Source: Lachnospiraceae bacterium
GTDB lineage: Bacteria; Bacillota; Clostridia; Lachnospirales; Lachnospiraceae
DNA: 6,091 nt
Assembly: GCA_017420605.1 (NCBI GenBank)
Contig: JAFOIS010000100.1
Coordinates: 1 to 6,091, forward strand
Direction: 5' to 3'
Position numbers and translations under genes: made by a program. Below are positions 1-6,051 of this stretch, piece by piece (the stretch's first letter is position 1; the number at the start of each line of letters is the position of its first letter). A model generated the notes under the pieces. It ran no database searches and was not told where the DNA came from. It saw only the letters and a list, made by a program, of their open reading frames with translations.

Positions 1-613
1 GCTCTTTACGAAACTGGCCGCGGAGGCGGAACACCTCGGCGCGAAGGTCCTCATGGAAGGGACCAATAAAGACGACGAAGGGGATTACCGGCCGGGCCTT
101 CGGGCGATCGCGGAACTGGGCGTTGCAAGTCCTCTGCGAAAGGCCGGCCTGACGAAGGCGGAGATCTATGCGCTGTCAATGGAAAGAGGACTTCCCACGG
201 CAAAAAAGCCGTCGTTTGCCTGTCTTGCGACAAGAATACCTTACGGTGAGAAGATCACGGCAGGGAAGCTTCGGAGCATCGAAGGCGCGGAGAAGCTCCT
301 TGCGGAAAAAGGTTTCACCCAGTTCCGGGTCCGGACAAGCGGAACAGATACGGCTGCGCCGAATGCGGCGGATCGCGGTGCAGAACCGGCGAAAGATGCG
401 GCCGCCGGCGGGATCCTCACGGCACGGATCGAAGTGAGAGCGGAAGAGATCGGGCGCTTTGCGGACGCGGCTCTCCGGGAGGAGATCGTCCGGGCCTTCC
501 GGTCGCTCGGATATACGTATGTTTCTCTTGATCTTGCGGGTTACCGCACGGGCAGTATGAATGAAATGCTGCCGGAGGCGGCTGCGGCGGCCGCGCTTTA
601 CGGCAAAGGATAA
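1..613 (+). CDS. larE: ATP-dependent sacrificial sulfur transferase LarE, C-terminal part (5' end outside window)
   Basis: The reading frame is open from base 2, with no stop before the ATG at 53, so the gene begins upstream and 53 is an internal Met. About 203 residues are visible. The N-terminal PP-loop (SGGVDS-type) ATP site expected in the family is missing only because the window cuts it off. Seen: EGTNKDDEGDYRPGLRA near bases 56-106, then ELGV.SPL..AGLTKAEI, then KPSFACLATRIPYG, whose Cys codon is at 221-223, and near the end SLDLAGYRTGSMNE; all are hallmark LarE segments. In the family, LarE donates sulfur to the pyridinium dicarboxylate intermediate made by LarB, after which LarC inserts nickel to give the nickel-pincer nucleotide cofactor of lactate racemase and relatives. 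The ACLATR Cys is the only cysteine visible, which fits the single sacrificial-Cys type rather than the three-Cys iron-sulfur type. An Ala-rich stretch near 341-421 looks like an insertion. The next gene begins 6 nt after the stop. Confidence 0.93.
   Translation, partial: LFTKLAAEAEHLGAKVLMEGTNKDDEGDYRPGLRAIAELGVASPLRKAGLTKAEIYALSMERGLPTAKKPSFACLATRIPYGEKITAGKLRSIEGAEKLLAEKGFTQFRVRTSGTDTAAPNAADRGAEPAKDAAAGGILTARIEVRAEEIGRFADAALREEIVRAFRSLGYTYVSLDLAGYRTGSMNEMLPEAAAAAALYGKG
607..610 (+). promoter_or_regulatory. weak ribosome binding site for the AlaX gene, abutting the larE stop
   Basis: AGGA at 607-610 lies directly before the larE stop TAA (611-613) and 9 nt before the ATG at 620. It is the only SD-like sequence near this start and is weaker than those of the two following genes, so translation of this gene may depend on ribosomes finishing larE. 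Confidence 0.5.
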
Positions 614-619
614 AACGGC

Positions 620-1828
620 ATGGAATCCAATATCGGACAGGGTACGGAAAAGATCTATTATAAGGATGCGTATCAGAGCGTCTTTACGGCGCGGGCCATT
701 GCCTGCGAGCCGGCGGGAGAGGGCTTCGACGTCATTCTGGACGCGACGGCCTTCTTCCCGGAGGAAGGCGGGCAGAGCGCCGATACGGGGCGTCTCTTTC
801 TGTCCGGCAGCGCGGGACGGGACGGCGATGCCGCCAAAGAGGAGTGCATTCCGGTCTTCGACGTACGCATCAGGGACGGGATCATTTTCCACCGCGTAAA
901 AACACCCGTTCCGGAAGGCACGGCCGTCCGCGGGGAGATCGACTGGGCGAGGCGTTTTTCGAATATGCAGCAGCATTCCGCGGAGCATCTGTTTTCCGGC
1001 TTCGTCCATTCCCGCTTCGGTTATGAGAACGTGGGCTTCCACCTGTCGGACCGCGAAGTGACCATGGATTACAGCGGGCCGCTCACCGAAGCGGACGTCT
1101 CCTCCCTCGAGGCGGACGTCAACGCGGCGATCTGGCGGAATTTCGAGAGCCGGCAGCTCTTTCCGGACAAAGAAACGCTGGAAACGCTTTCTTTCCGGAG
1201 CAAGAAAGAGATCGAGGGGCAGGTGCGGCTCGTGGAATATCCGGGCGTGGATCTGTGCGCCTGCTGCGCGCCCCACGTTCGGCGGACCGGCGAGATCGGG
1301 ATCATGAAGGTCGTATCGTCGCAGAACTACAAGGGCGGCACGCGGATCTTCATGCTGGCGGGAGAGAGGGCATACCGGCTTCTTACGGAGGAGCACCGTA
1401 TCCTGCAGGACGTCTCCCGCGGCTTCTCCACGTCTTATCCGAACGTCCCCGGACGGATCAGGGAGCTCAGGGAAGATACGATCTCCCTCAGGCGTGCGCT
1501 TGCCGAAGCTGCCGCAAAGCAGCTGGAGGATAAGATCGGACAGCTCCCGGAAGATCTGGAGAACGTCTGCCTGTTTACGGCCGGCGTCGATCCCGTTGTC
1601 CTCCGGAAAGCGGTCAACGCCATCACGGAACGGCATTCCGGAATTGCCGGGATCTTCGACGGGAATGAAGAAAACGGATACCGGTATATCCTCGGCAGCC
1701 GCATTTCCGTACAGCCGCTGCAGACGGCGCTCCGGGAAAACTTTGGCGCGAAAGGCGGCGGCTCGGAAAAGATGGCGCAGGGATCGGTCCGCGCAAAGAA
1801 AGAAGATATCGAAAAACTGTTCGCCTGA
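620..1828 (+). CDS. alaX: AlaX-type alanyl-tRNA editing protein with C-terminal DHHA1 domain
   Basis: This is a 402-residue free-standing homologue of the alanyl-tRNA synthetase editing half. The family hydrolyses Ser-tRNA(Ala) (and Gly-tRNA(Ala)) in trans in the cytoplasm, backing up AlaRS proofreading. Seen in order: an N-terminal beta-barrel region with the typical FFPEEGGQSADTG at residues 45-57; the editing motif HSAEH (H119, H123); the second metal-ligand motif C215-x3-H219 within CACCAPH, followed by RRTGEIG at 221-227; an Arg/Leu/Glu-rich, probably helical linker around 278-310; and a C-terminal DHHA1-like end with GAKGGGSEKMAQGS at 376-389, matching the glycine-rich DHHA1 signature. 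Together these make the four zinc-site residues complete. The length fits the long AlaX-L class. No aminoacylation domain is present, so this is not an AlaRS fragment. The start at 620 is preferred because the next in-frame Met is residue 116, inside the editing domain. It is tightly linked to larE upstream; the isomerase-like gene starts 26 nt downstream. Confidence 0.93.
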   Translation: MESNIGQGTEKIYYKDAYQSVFTARAIACEPAGEGFDVILDATAFFPEEGGQSADTGRLFLSGSAGRDGDAAKEECIPVFDVRIRDGIIFHRVKTPVPEGTAVRGEIDWARRFSNMQQHSAEHLFSGFVHSRFGYENVGFHLSDREVTMDYSGPLTEADVSSLEADVNAAIWRNFESRQLFPDKETLETLSFRSKKEIEGQVRLVEYPGVDLCACCAPHVRRTGEIGIMKVVSSQNYKGGTRIFMLAGERAYRLLTEEHRILQDVSRGFSTSYPNVPGRIRELREDTISLRRALAEAAAKQLEDKIGQLPEDLENVCLFTAGVDPVVLRKAVNAITERHSGIAGIFDGNEENGYRYILGSRISVQPLQTALRENFGAKGGGSEKMAQGSVRAKKEDIEKLFA

Positions 1829-1843
1829 AGAGATGGAAGAGGC

Positions 1844-1849
1844 GGGAGG
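1844..1849 (+). promoter_or_regulatory. ribosome binding site of the TIM-barrel gene
   Basis: GGGAGG at 1844-1849 sits 5 nt before the ATG at 1855 in the 26-nt gap after the alanyl-tRNA editing gene. It fixes the start at 1855. The gap is too short for a separate promoter plus terminator, so read-through transcription from upstream is expected. Confidence 0.8.
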
Positions 1850-1854
1850 CAGAC

Positions 1855-2742
1855 ATGGATCTATCTATCGAGAACATTATCGCGAGAAATTATTACGGAG
1901 AAGAAGGCGCGATCGACGTGATCCGGAACGCCGGATTCGACGCGATCGATTATGACGTCTGCGGACTTTCGCCGGAAGGCTTCGAAGACCTGATCGTAAA
2001 GAGGGGCGTGCCGTATGCGAAGGAGCTCCGCGCCTGCGCGAAGGAAAAGGGCACCTATTTCTGCCAGTCGCATGCGGTCTATGATTACCGTTTCGGGATC
2101 CGGTTCGATGAGAGCGAGCGGAAATTCTATGAAGTCGTGCGGTCCATGGAGTTCTGCGCGGCGCTGGGCGCCCCGGTCTGCGTCGTCCACTGCCTTGCGC
2201 ATCCGGACGAAAAGGTCATGATGGAGGAGAACTTCCGGTTCTATTCGGCGCTCCTGCCCTATGCGGAACAGTACGGGATCGCGATCGGTGTCGAAAACCT
2301 GCCAGGCAGCCCCAGCGGCCAGCGCATTGACAGGGCAAGCCGTTTCAATGAAATGATCGACCGGCTGGACAGCCCGTATGTGAAGGGCTGTTTTGACGTC
2401 GGCCACGCCAATATCGCCATGCACTGCCCTGAGGAATTCATCCGCGACGCGGGCAGCCGCATTTTCTGTCTGCACACCCACGACAACGACGGCGTTAGCG
2501 ACCTGCACAGCGTGCCGTCCACGCATCCGAACGGGAACTTCAGCGTGAACTGGGACGCGGTCCTTGCCGCTCTTAGCACGGCCGGCTATCAGGGGACGCT
2601 GAGTCTCGAACTGGTCGGCTGGATGAACTGTTTTTCGGCGGAAACGCTGCCGGAGGCGCTGCGCCTTGCCGCAGCTGTCGGACGTTCTATGATCCGCAAA
2701 TTTGAAAAAATGCAGGCCAACTGCACAGGAGGCGGCAGATGA
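1855..2742 (+). CDS. Sugar phosphate isomerase/epimerase-like TIM-barrel protein (xylose isomerase-like, AP endonuclease 2 fold)
   Basis: This 295-residue cytoplasmic protein has the length and motif spacing of the xylose-isomerase-like TIM-barrel superfamily, which includes sugar and inositol isomerases and epimerases as well as endonuclease IV. Seen: an N-terminal IDVIRNAGFDAIDYDV at 20-35, typical of the first barrel strand; QSHA at 71-74; VVHCLAHPDE at 110-119; GVENLPG at 145-151 (E147); FDVGHANIA at 180-188 (D181, H184); LHTHDNDGVSDLH at 206-218; and LSLELVG at 249-255 (E252). E147, D181, a histidine of the LHTHD segment and E252 are the likely divalent-metal ligands by family analogy. 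The loop 214-229 carries SDLHSVPSTHPNGNFS, the usual region where small epimerases hold the substrate. Endonuclease IV is unlikely because its larger His-rich three-zinc pattern is not evident. Substrate cannot be assigned. The last four bases overlap the start of the MATE gene, implying translational coupling and perhaps a shared pathway. Confidence 0.85.
   Translation: MDLSIENIIARNYYGEEGAIDVIRNAGFDAIDYDVCGLSPEGFEDLIVKRGVPYAKELRACAKEKGTYFCQSHAVYDYRFGIRFDESERKFYEVVRSMEFCAALGAPVCVVHCLAHPDEKVMMEENFRFYSALLPYAEQYGIAIGVENLPGSPSGQRIDRASRFNEMIDRLDSPYVKGCFDVGHANIAMHCPEEFIRDAGSRIFCLHTHDNDGVSDLHSVPSTHPNGNFSVNWDAVLAALSTAGYQGTLSLELVGWMNCFSAETLPEALRLAAAVGRSMIRKFEKMQANCTGGGR
2727..2732 (+). promoter_or_regulatory. 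ribosome binding site of the MATE gene, inside the upstream coding sequence
   Basis: A perfect AGGAGG at 2727-2732 lies 6 nt before the ATG at 2739. It is embedded in the last codons of the TIM-barrel gene (encoding the TGGGR tail), and the two genes share ATGA at 2739-2742. This fixes the MATE start and indicates translational coupling. Confidence 0.85.
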
Positions 2743-4091
2743 AGACCTATTTTTCAAAACTGAAGACCGACGAAGAATCCCGGAGGCGGTTCCGGCAGCT
2801 TCTGCCGGCCATGATCGCCGACCAGGCGGCGCTGACGCTCCTTGGCGTCATCAATACGCTGCTCCTTTCGCACACGGACACGGTTTCAATGTCCGGCGTC
2901 GCGCAGGCGGAATCCTTCTGTACCGTCCTTTCCGCCGCGCTGTATTCGGTCTGTATCGGCAGCTCCGTGCTGACTGCCCAGAACATGGGCCGGGGAGATA
3001 AGGACAGTGTCTCCGACACGTCTTCACAGACCACGATCTGGGGCGCACTCCTGACCGGCCTGCTCTGCCTCGTGCTCTTTTTCGTCAGAGTGCCGATCCT
3101 GCGCGCTCTTTTCCGGAAGTCGGCTGAAGACGTGCTGGCGGCCTCGTTTGACTATGCCGCGGCCGCGATCCCGTCCCTTGTCTTTACCTTTATCATTTCG
3201 CAGGTCTCCGGTCTTTTCCGGGCAGCGGATGATGCGAAGACGCCGCTCTTTATCAGCGTTCTGGTCAATGTCGTCAACCTTGTTCTGGGCCTCTTTCTCA
3301 TCACCGGCATCGGCGGGATCGGCGGCTTCGGCGCGACGGGCGCCGGGCTGACGCTTCTGTTTTCCAAAATGGCCGGTGCGCTCGTTTCGATCTTTTTCCT
3401 CTGCCGCACGCATCTGCCGGTCCGTCTCAAACGCATACGCCTTACGGAATGGACGCAGTTTTTCGCCGCCCTGCCGGTCGGCCTTTCCGCGTCGGTCGAC
3501 AATCTTTTATTCTACGGTGCGCGTCTCGTTCTCCAGATGATGATCGCCGGACTCGGCGCGCTCGTTATCAGCGCGAACCAGATCGTTCTTTCGATCCATA
3601 ACTTCGCGATCATCATTCCCAATGCCATCGCGCTGTCCGCCTATCCGATCGTCGGAAACAATTACGGCCGGAAAGACTATGACCGCTGCCGGAACAACGA
3701 CCGGTACATCGGGAAGCTGACGCTTATAGCCTGCAGCATCACCGCGGTGGTCTTCCTCATCTTCCCGAAGACCATTATCGGATTCTATACGCAGGATCCC
3801 GCCCTGACCGGGGTCGCTTCCGCGGCGCTCATTGCGGAGGCGGTATCCCTCTTCTTCTGGTCGCACGGCATCTACGCGTCCGTTCCGCTGCGGAGCACGG
3901 GCGTCGTCGTTTTCCCGCTTCTTGCGAACTCGCTTTCGGTCTGGATCATGCAGGACGCCTTCGTCTATTTCATCGGCATCCCGCTGGGACTCGGCGCGAC
4001 CGGCATCTGGATCGGTTTCGGGCTTTCGACCCTTGCGCGTGCCGTCGTCATCGCCGTGTACAAGCGCAGGACCGGCTGGCCGAGCAAGTAG
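2739..4091 (+). CDS. MATE family efflux transporter
   Basis: This 450-residue integral membrane protein has about twelve hydrophobic segments (roughly residues 21-43, 56-80, 100-120, 138-160, 169-190, 203-222, 241-265, 276-300, 326-345, 358-380, 388-412 and 418-441), the length and helix count usual for MATE proteins. Family-like features seen are QNMGRGDKD at 81-89 after helix 2, GLFRAADDAKTPLF at 158-171 between helices 4 and 5 (the R-x-x-x-D-x-K-x-P signature), its weaker counterpart PLRSTGVVVFP at 383-393 in the second half, and PIVGNNYGRKDYDRC at 303-317, the mirror of the first GRGDKD loop. This duplicated layout is that of the two six-helix lobes. MATE proteins export cationic drugs, metabolites or other small molecules in exchange for Na+ or H+; neither substrate nor coupling ion can be read from this sequence. 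The charged N-terminus (residues 7-19) suggests a cytoplasmic start. The gene is coupled by an ATGA overlap to the isomerase-like gene and appears to end the operon. Confidence 0.92.
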   Translation: MKTYFSKLKTDEESRRRFRQLLPAMIADQAALTLLGVINTLLLSHTDTVSMSGVAQAESFCTVLSAALYSVCIGSSVLTAQNMGRGDKDSVSDTSSQTTIWGALLTGLLCLVLFFVRVPILRALFRKSAEDVLAASFDYAAAAIPSLVFTFIISQVSGLFRAADDAKTPLFISVLVNVVNLVLGLFLITGIGGIGGFGATGAGLTLLFSKMAGALVSIFFLCRTHLPVRLKRIRLTEWTQFFAALPVGLSASVDNLLFYGARLVLQMMIAGLGALVISANQIVLSIHNFAIIIPNAIALSAYPIVGNNYGRKDYDRCRNNDRYIGKLTLIACSITAVVFLIFPKTIIGFYTQDPALTGVASAALIAEAVSLFFWSHGIYASVPLRSTGVVVFPLLANSLSVWIMQDAFVYFIGIPLGLGATGIWIGFGLSTLARAVVIAVYKRRTGWPSK

Positions 4092-4122
4092 CAGTTCATT
4101 ATACGCAGAAGCAAGCCGAAGG

Positions 4123-4151
4123 TTTTCATTTCCCGGCCTTTGTGTTAAAAT
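4123..4151 (+). promoter_or_regulatory. predicted sigma-70/sigma-A type promoter of argS, extended -10
   Basis: In the 96-nt gap before argS, TAAAAT at 4146-4151 is preceded by TGT at 4143-4145, giving an extended -10 (TGn-TAAAAT). A -35-like TTTTCA at 4123-4128 lies 17 nt upstream of it, matching the consensus at four of six positions. The expected transcription start is about 4157-4160, leaving a leader of about 30 nt before the ATG. The local drop in GC content supports a promoter. This is a sequence prediction only. Confidence 0.6.
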
Positions 4152-4177
4152 ATCCTGAATAATGGAAATCTATGACC

Positions 4178-4185
4178 AGAGGGTG
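4178..4185 (+). promoter_or_regulatory. ribosome binding site of argS
   Basis: AGAGGGTG at 4178-4185 resembles AGGAGGTG and lies just before the ATG at 4188. It supports that start over the out-of-frame ATGs at 4162 and 4172. Confidence 0.7.
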
Positions 4186-4187
4186 CT

Positions 4188-5963
4188 ATGGAAAAACTCA
4201 CGTATTATCTTGAAAATGAACTGGCCGGCGCGTTCGAGGCGGCAGGCTATGCCGCGGAATACGCGCGTGTGACCGTATCGAACCGGCCGGACCTTTGCGA
4301 ATACCAGTGCAACGGCGCCATGGCGGCCGCGAAGGCGTATCACAAGGCGCCGATCGCGATCGCGAAGGACGTGCTCGCGCATTTCCCGGAAGAAGACCGG
4401 AAGGTCGTCGGCCGTATCGAAGCGGTGCCGCCGGGATTCATCAATTTTGACGTCGATCCCTGGTACGCGGCGGCCTATCTTGCCGCGGCCGCGGAAGACG
4501 AGGATCTCGGGATCCCGCAGAAGGAGCCGGAGACCGTCGTCATCGACTACGGCGGACCGAACGTCGCGAAGCCGCTGCACGTCGGGCATCTGCGCTCGGC
4601 GGTCATCGGCGAGAGCATCAAGCGCCTCGGGCGCGCCGTCGGCCACAACGTGATCGGCGACGTGCACCTCGGCGACTGGGGCCTGCAGATGGGGCTCCTG
4701 ATCACGGAAATGGGAGAGCGGATGCCCTCTCTTCCGTATTTTGACGAAAACTTCGACGGGGAATATCCGGAGGAAGCGCCGTTTACGATCGCGATGCTCG
4801 AGGAAATGTACCCCGCCGCCTCCGCGAGGGCGAAGACGGACGAGGAATACCATGCCCGCGCGCTTTCTGCCACGCACGCCCTGCAGGAAGGCCGCAGGGG
4901 CTACCGCGCGCTCTGGGACAAGATCATGGAGCTTTCGATCCGGGACCTCAAGGCAAATTACGAAAAGCTGGACGTCACCTTCGACCTCTGGAAAGGGGAA
5001 TCGGACGTGCAGCAGTACATCCCGGACATGATCGCGTATCTGGTGGAAAATGGCTACGCACACGAGGACCAGGGAGCGCTCGTCGTCGACGTGGCGGAAG
5101 AGGGCGATACGAAGGAGATCCCGCCCTGCATCATCCGGAAGTCGGACGGGGCGTCGCTTTACGCGACGACGGACCTCGCGACGATCCTGGAGCGCGTGAA
5201 GCTCTTCGATCCGGACGAGATGATCTATATCACCGACAAGCGGCAGGAGATGCACTTTACGCAGGTCTTCCGCGCCGCCCGCAAGAGCGGCCTCGTCTAC
5301 GACGGCACAAAGCTCCGTCACCTCGGCTTCGGCACGATGAACGGGAAGGACGGCAAGCCCTTCAAGACGAGGCAGGGAGGCGTCATGCGCCTCGAGTACC
5401 TGATCGCCGACATCGACGCGGAAATGGAAAAGAAGATCCGCGAGAACCGGAACGTCCGCGAGGAAGACGCGGCGGAGACCGCGCGCATCGTAGGGCTGGC
5501 CGCCTTAAAGTACGGAGACCTCTCCAACCAGGCGACGAAGGACTACGTCTTTGATGTCGACAAGTTCACGTCGTTCGAAGGCAATACGGGACCGTACATC
5601 CTCTATACGATCGTCCGCATCAAGTCGATCCTCTCCCGGTTTGCCGAGGAGCATCCGGAGGAGAATGTCACGCCGGACGACCTCATGGGCGCCGCTTCGG
5701 CAGCGGAAAAGAAGCTCGTGCTCACGGCGTCTCAGTTCGGATGGACGGCCGCGGAAGCGTTCGATACGCTCGCGCCGCACCGGCTCTGCCAGTATGTGTA
5801 TGAAACGGCGAACGCTTTCAATACGTTCTATCACGAAACGAAGATCCTCAGCGAAGAAGATCCGGCGAGGCGCCGCTCCTATATCGCGCTGCTTACGATC
5901 GTCCGCAGGATGATGGAACGCGCGATCGACCTTCTGGGCTTCTCCGCGCCGGAGCACATGTGA
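4188..5963 (+). CDS. argS: Arginyl-tRNA synthetase (EC 6.1.1.19)
   Basis: This complete 591-residue class I aminoacyl-tRNA synthetase charges tRNA(Arg) with arginine in the cytoplasm. Seen in order: the N-terminal tRNA-recognition domain, about residues 5-90, containing SNRPDLCEYQCNGAMAAAK and ending PPGFINFDVD; the Rossmann catalytic core opening with YGGPNVAKPLHVGHLRSAVIGE at 121-142, where HVGH (131-134) is the HIGH motif; then GDVHLGDWGLQMG at 157-169; the core segments KSDGASLYATTDLATI at 318-333 and YITDKRQEMHFTQVF at 347-361; the degenerate KMSKS loop at 383-398 (GTMNGKDGKPFKTRQG); and a C-terminal DALR anticodon-binding region from about 460, starting FEGNTGPYILYT and ending in Met, as is common for ArgRS. 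Lack of a canonical KMSKS is usual for many ArgRS. The length is normal and no frame disruption is seen. The gene has its own predicted promoter and no T-box. The end reads SAPEHM where PERM is commoner in the family. Confidence 0.97.
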   Translation: MEKLTYYLENELAGAFEAAGYAAEYARVTVSNRPDLCEYQCNGAMAAAKAYHKAPIAIAKDVLAHFPEEDRKVVGRIEAVPPGFINFDVDPWYAAAYLAAAAEDEDLGIPQKEPETVVIDYGGPNVAKPLHVGHLRSAVIGESIKRLGRAVGHNVIGDVHLGDWGLQMGLLITEMGERMPSLPYFDENFDGEYPEEAPFTIAMLEEMYPAASARAKTDEEYHARALSATHALQEGRRGYRALWDKIMELSIRDLKANYEKLDVTFDLWKGESDVQQYIPDMIAYLVENGYAHEDQGALVVDVAEEGDTKEIPPCIIRKSDGASLYATTDLATILERVKLFDPDEMIYITDKRQEMHFTQVFRAARKSGLVYDGTKLRHLGFGTMNGKDGKPFKTRQGGVMRLEYLIADIDAEMEKKIRENRNVREEDAAETARIVGLAALKYGDLSNQATKDYVFDVDKFTSFEGNTGPYILYTIVRIKSILSRFAEEHPEENVTPDDLMGAASAAEKKLVLTASQFGWTAAEAFDTLAPHRLCQYVYETANAFNTFYHETKILSEEDPARRRSYIALLTIVRRMMERAIDLLGFSAPEHM

Positions 5964-5977
5964 TCACAGTGCCGGAA

Positions 5978-6025
5978 GATGACGCCCGCGCTGCGGGGGT
6001 GAGAAGCACGCAGCGGCGCATCATC
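5978..6025 (+). other. long imperfect inverted repeat with an overlapping alternative hairpin in the gap after argS
   Basis: The outer arms GATGA (5978-5982) and TCATC (6021-6025) pair perfectly. Further in, 5987-5994 (CGCGCTGC) pairs with 6010-6018 through eight base pairs with one bulged G (6016), leaving a 15-nt loop at 5995-6009; between outer and inner stems is a small internal loop with a possible GC pair. A mutually exclusive small hairpin, CCCGC (5985-5989) with GCGGG (5993-5997) and a 3-nt loop, uses the same left arm. No run of T follows, so this is not a standard intrinsic terminator; it could be a transcript-processing or 3'-protecting structure for argS, or leader structure for the next gene. 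Apart from this the 88-nt gap shows no clear promoter. Confidence 0.45.
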
Positions 6026-6051
6026 AGAATAGATAAGGAAAGAGACACCGC

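Noticed and set aside
53..55. ATG at 53 as the true start of larE
   Set aside because: The frame is open upstream to the window edge, the preceding codons (FTKLAAEAEHLGAKVL) fit the LarE core, and starting here would remove the essential PP-loop.
176..1636. 486-codon open frame on the minus strand opposite larE and the alanyl-tRNA editing gene
   Set aside because: It lies antisense to two well-recognised proteins, spans their junction, is rich in Arg as expected of a shadow frame in GC-rich DNA, and shows no recognisable motifs.
1861..2757. 298-codon minus-strand open frame opposite the TIM-barrel gene
   Set aside because: It mirrors the sense gene nearly end to end; codon bias of GC-rich genes often leaves such antisense frames open. 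No family features are visible.
4112..4141. Intrinsic terminator after the MATE gene (AAGCCG at 4113 region pairing with CGGCCTT before 4141)
   Set aside because: The stem is short, needs a bulged C, has a loop of about 15 nt and is not followed by a real T-run; it also overlaps the predicted argS promoter.
4092..4187. T-box riboswitch ahead of argS
   Set aside because: T-box leaders are common for synthetase genes in Bacillota but need roughly 200 nt and a conserved T-box sequence; only 96 nt are available and no TGGNACCGCG-like sequence is present.
4170..5321. 383-codon minus-strand open frame opposite argS
   Set aside because: It is the antisense shadow of a clearly conserved synthetase, with Arg/Val/Asp-rich low-information sequence.
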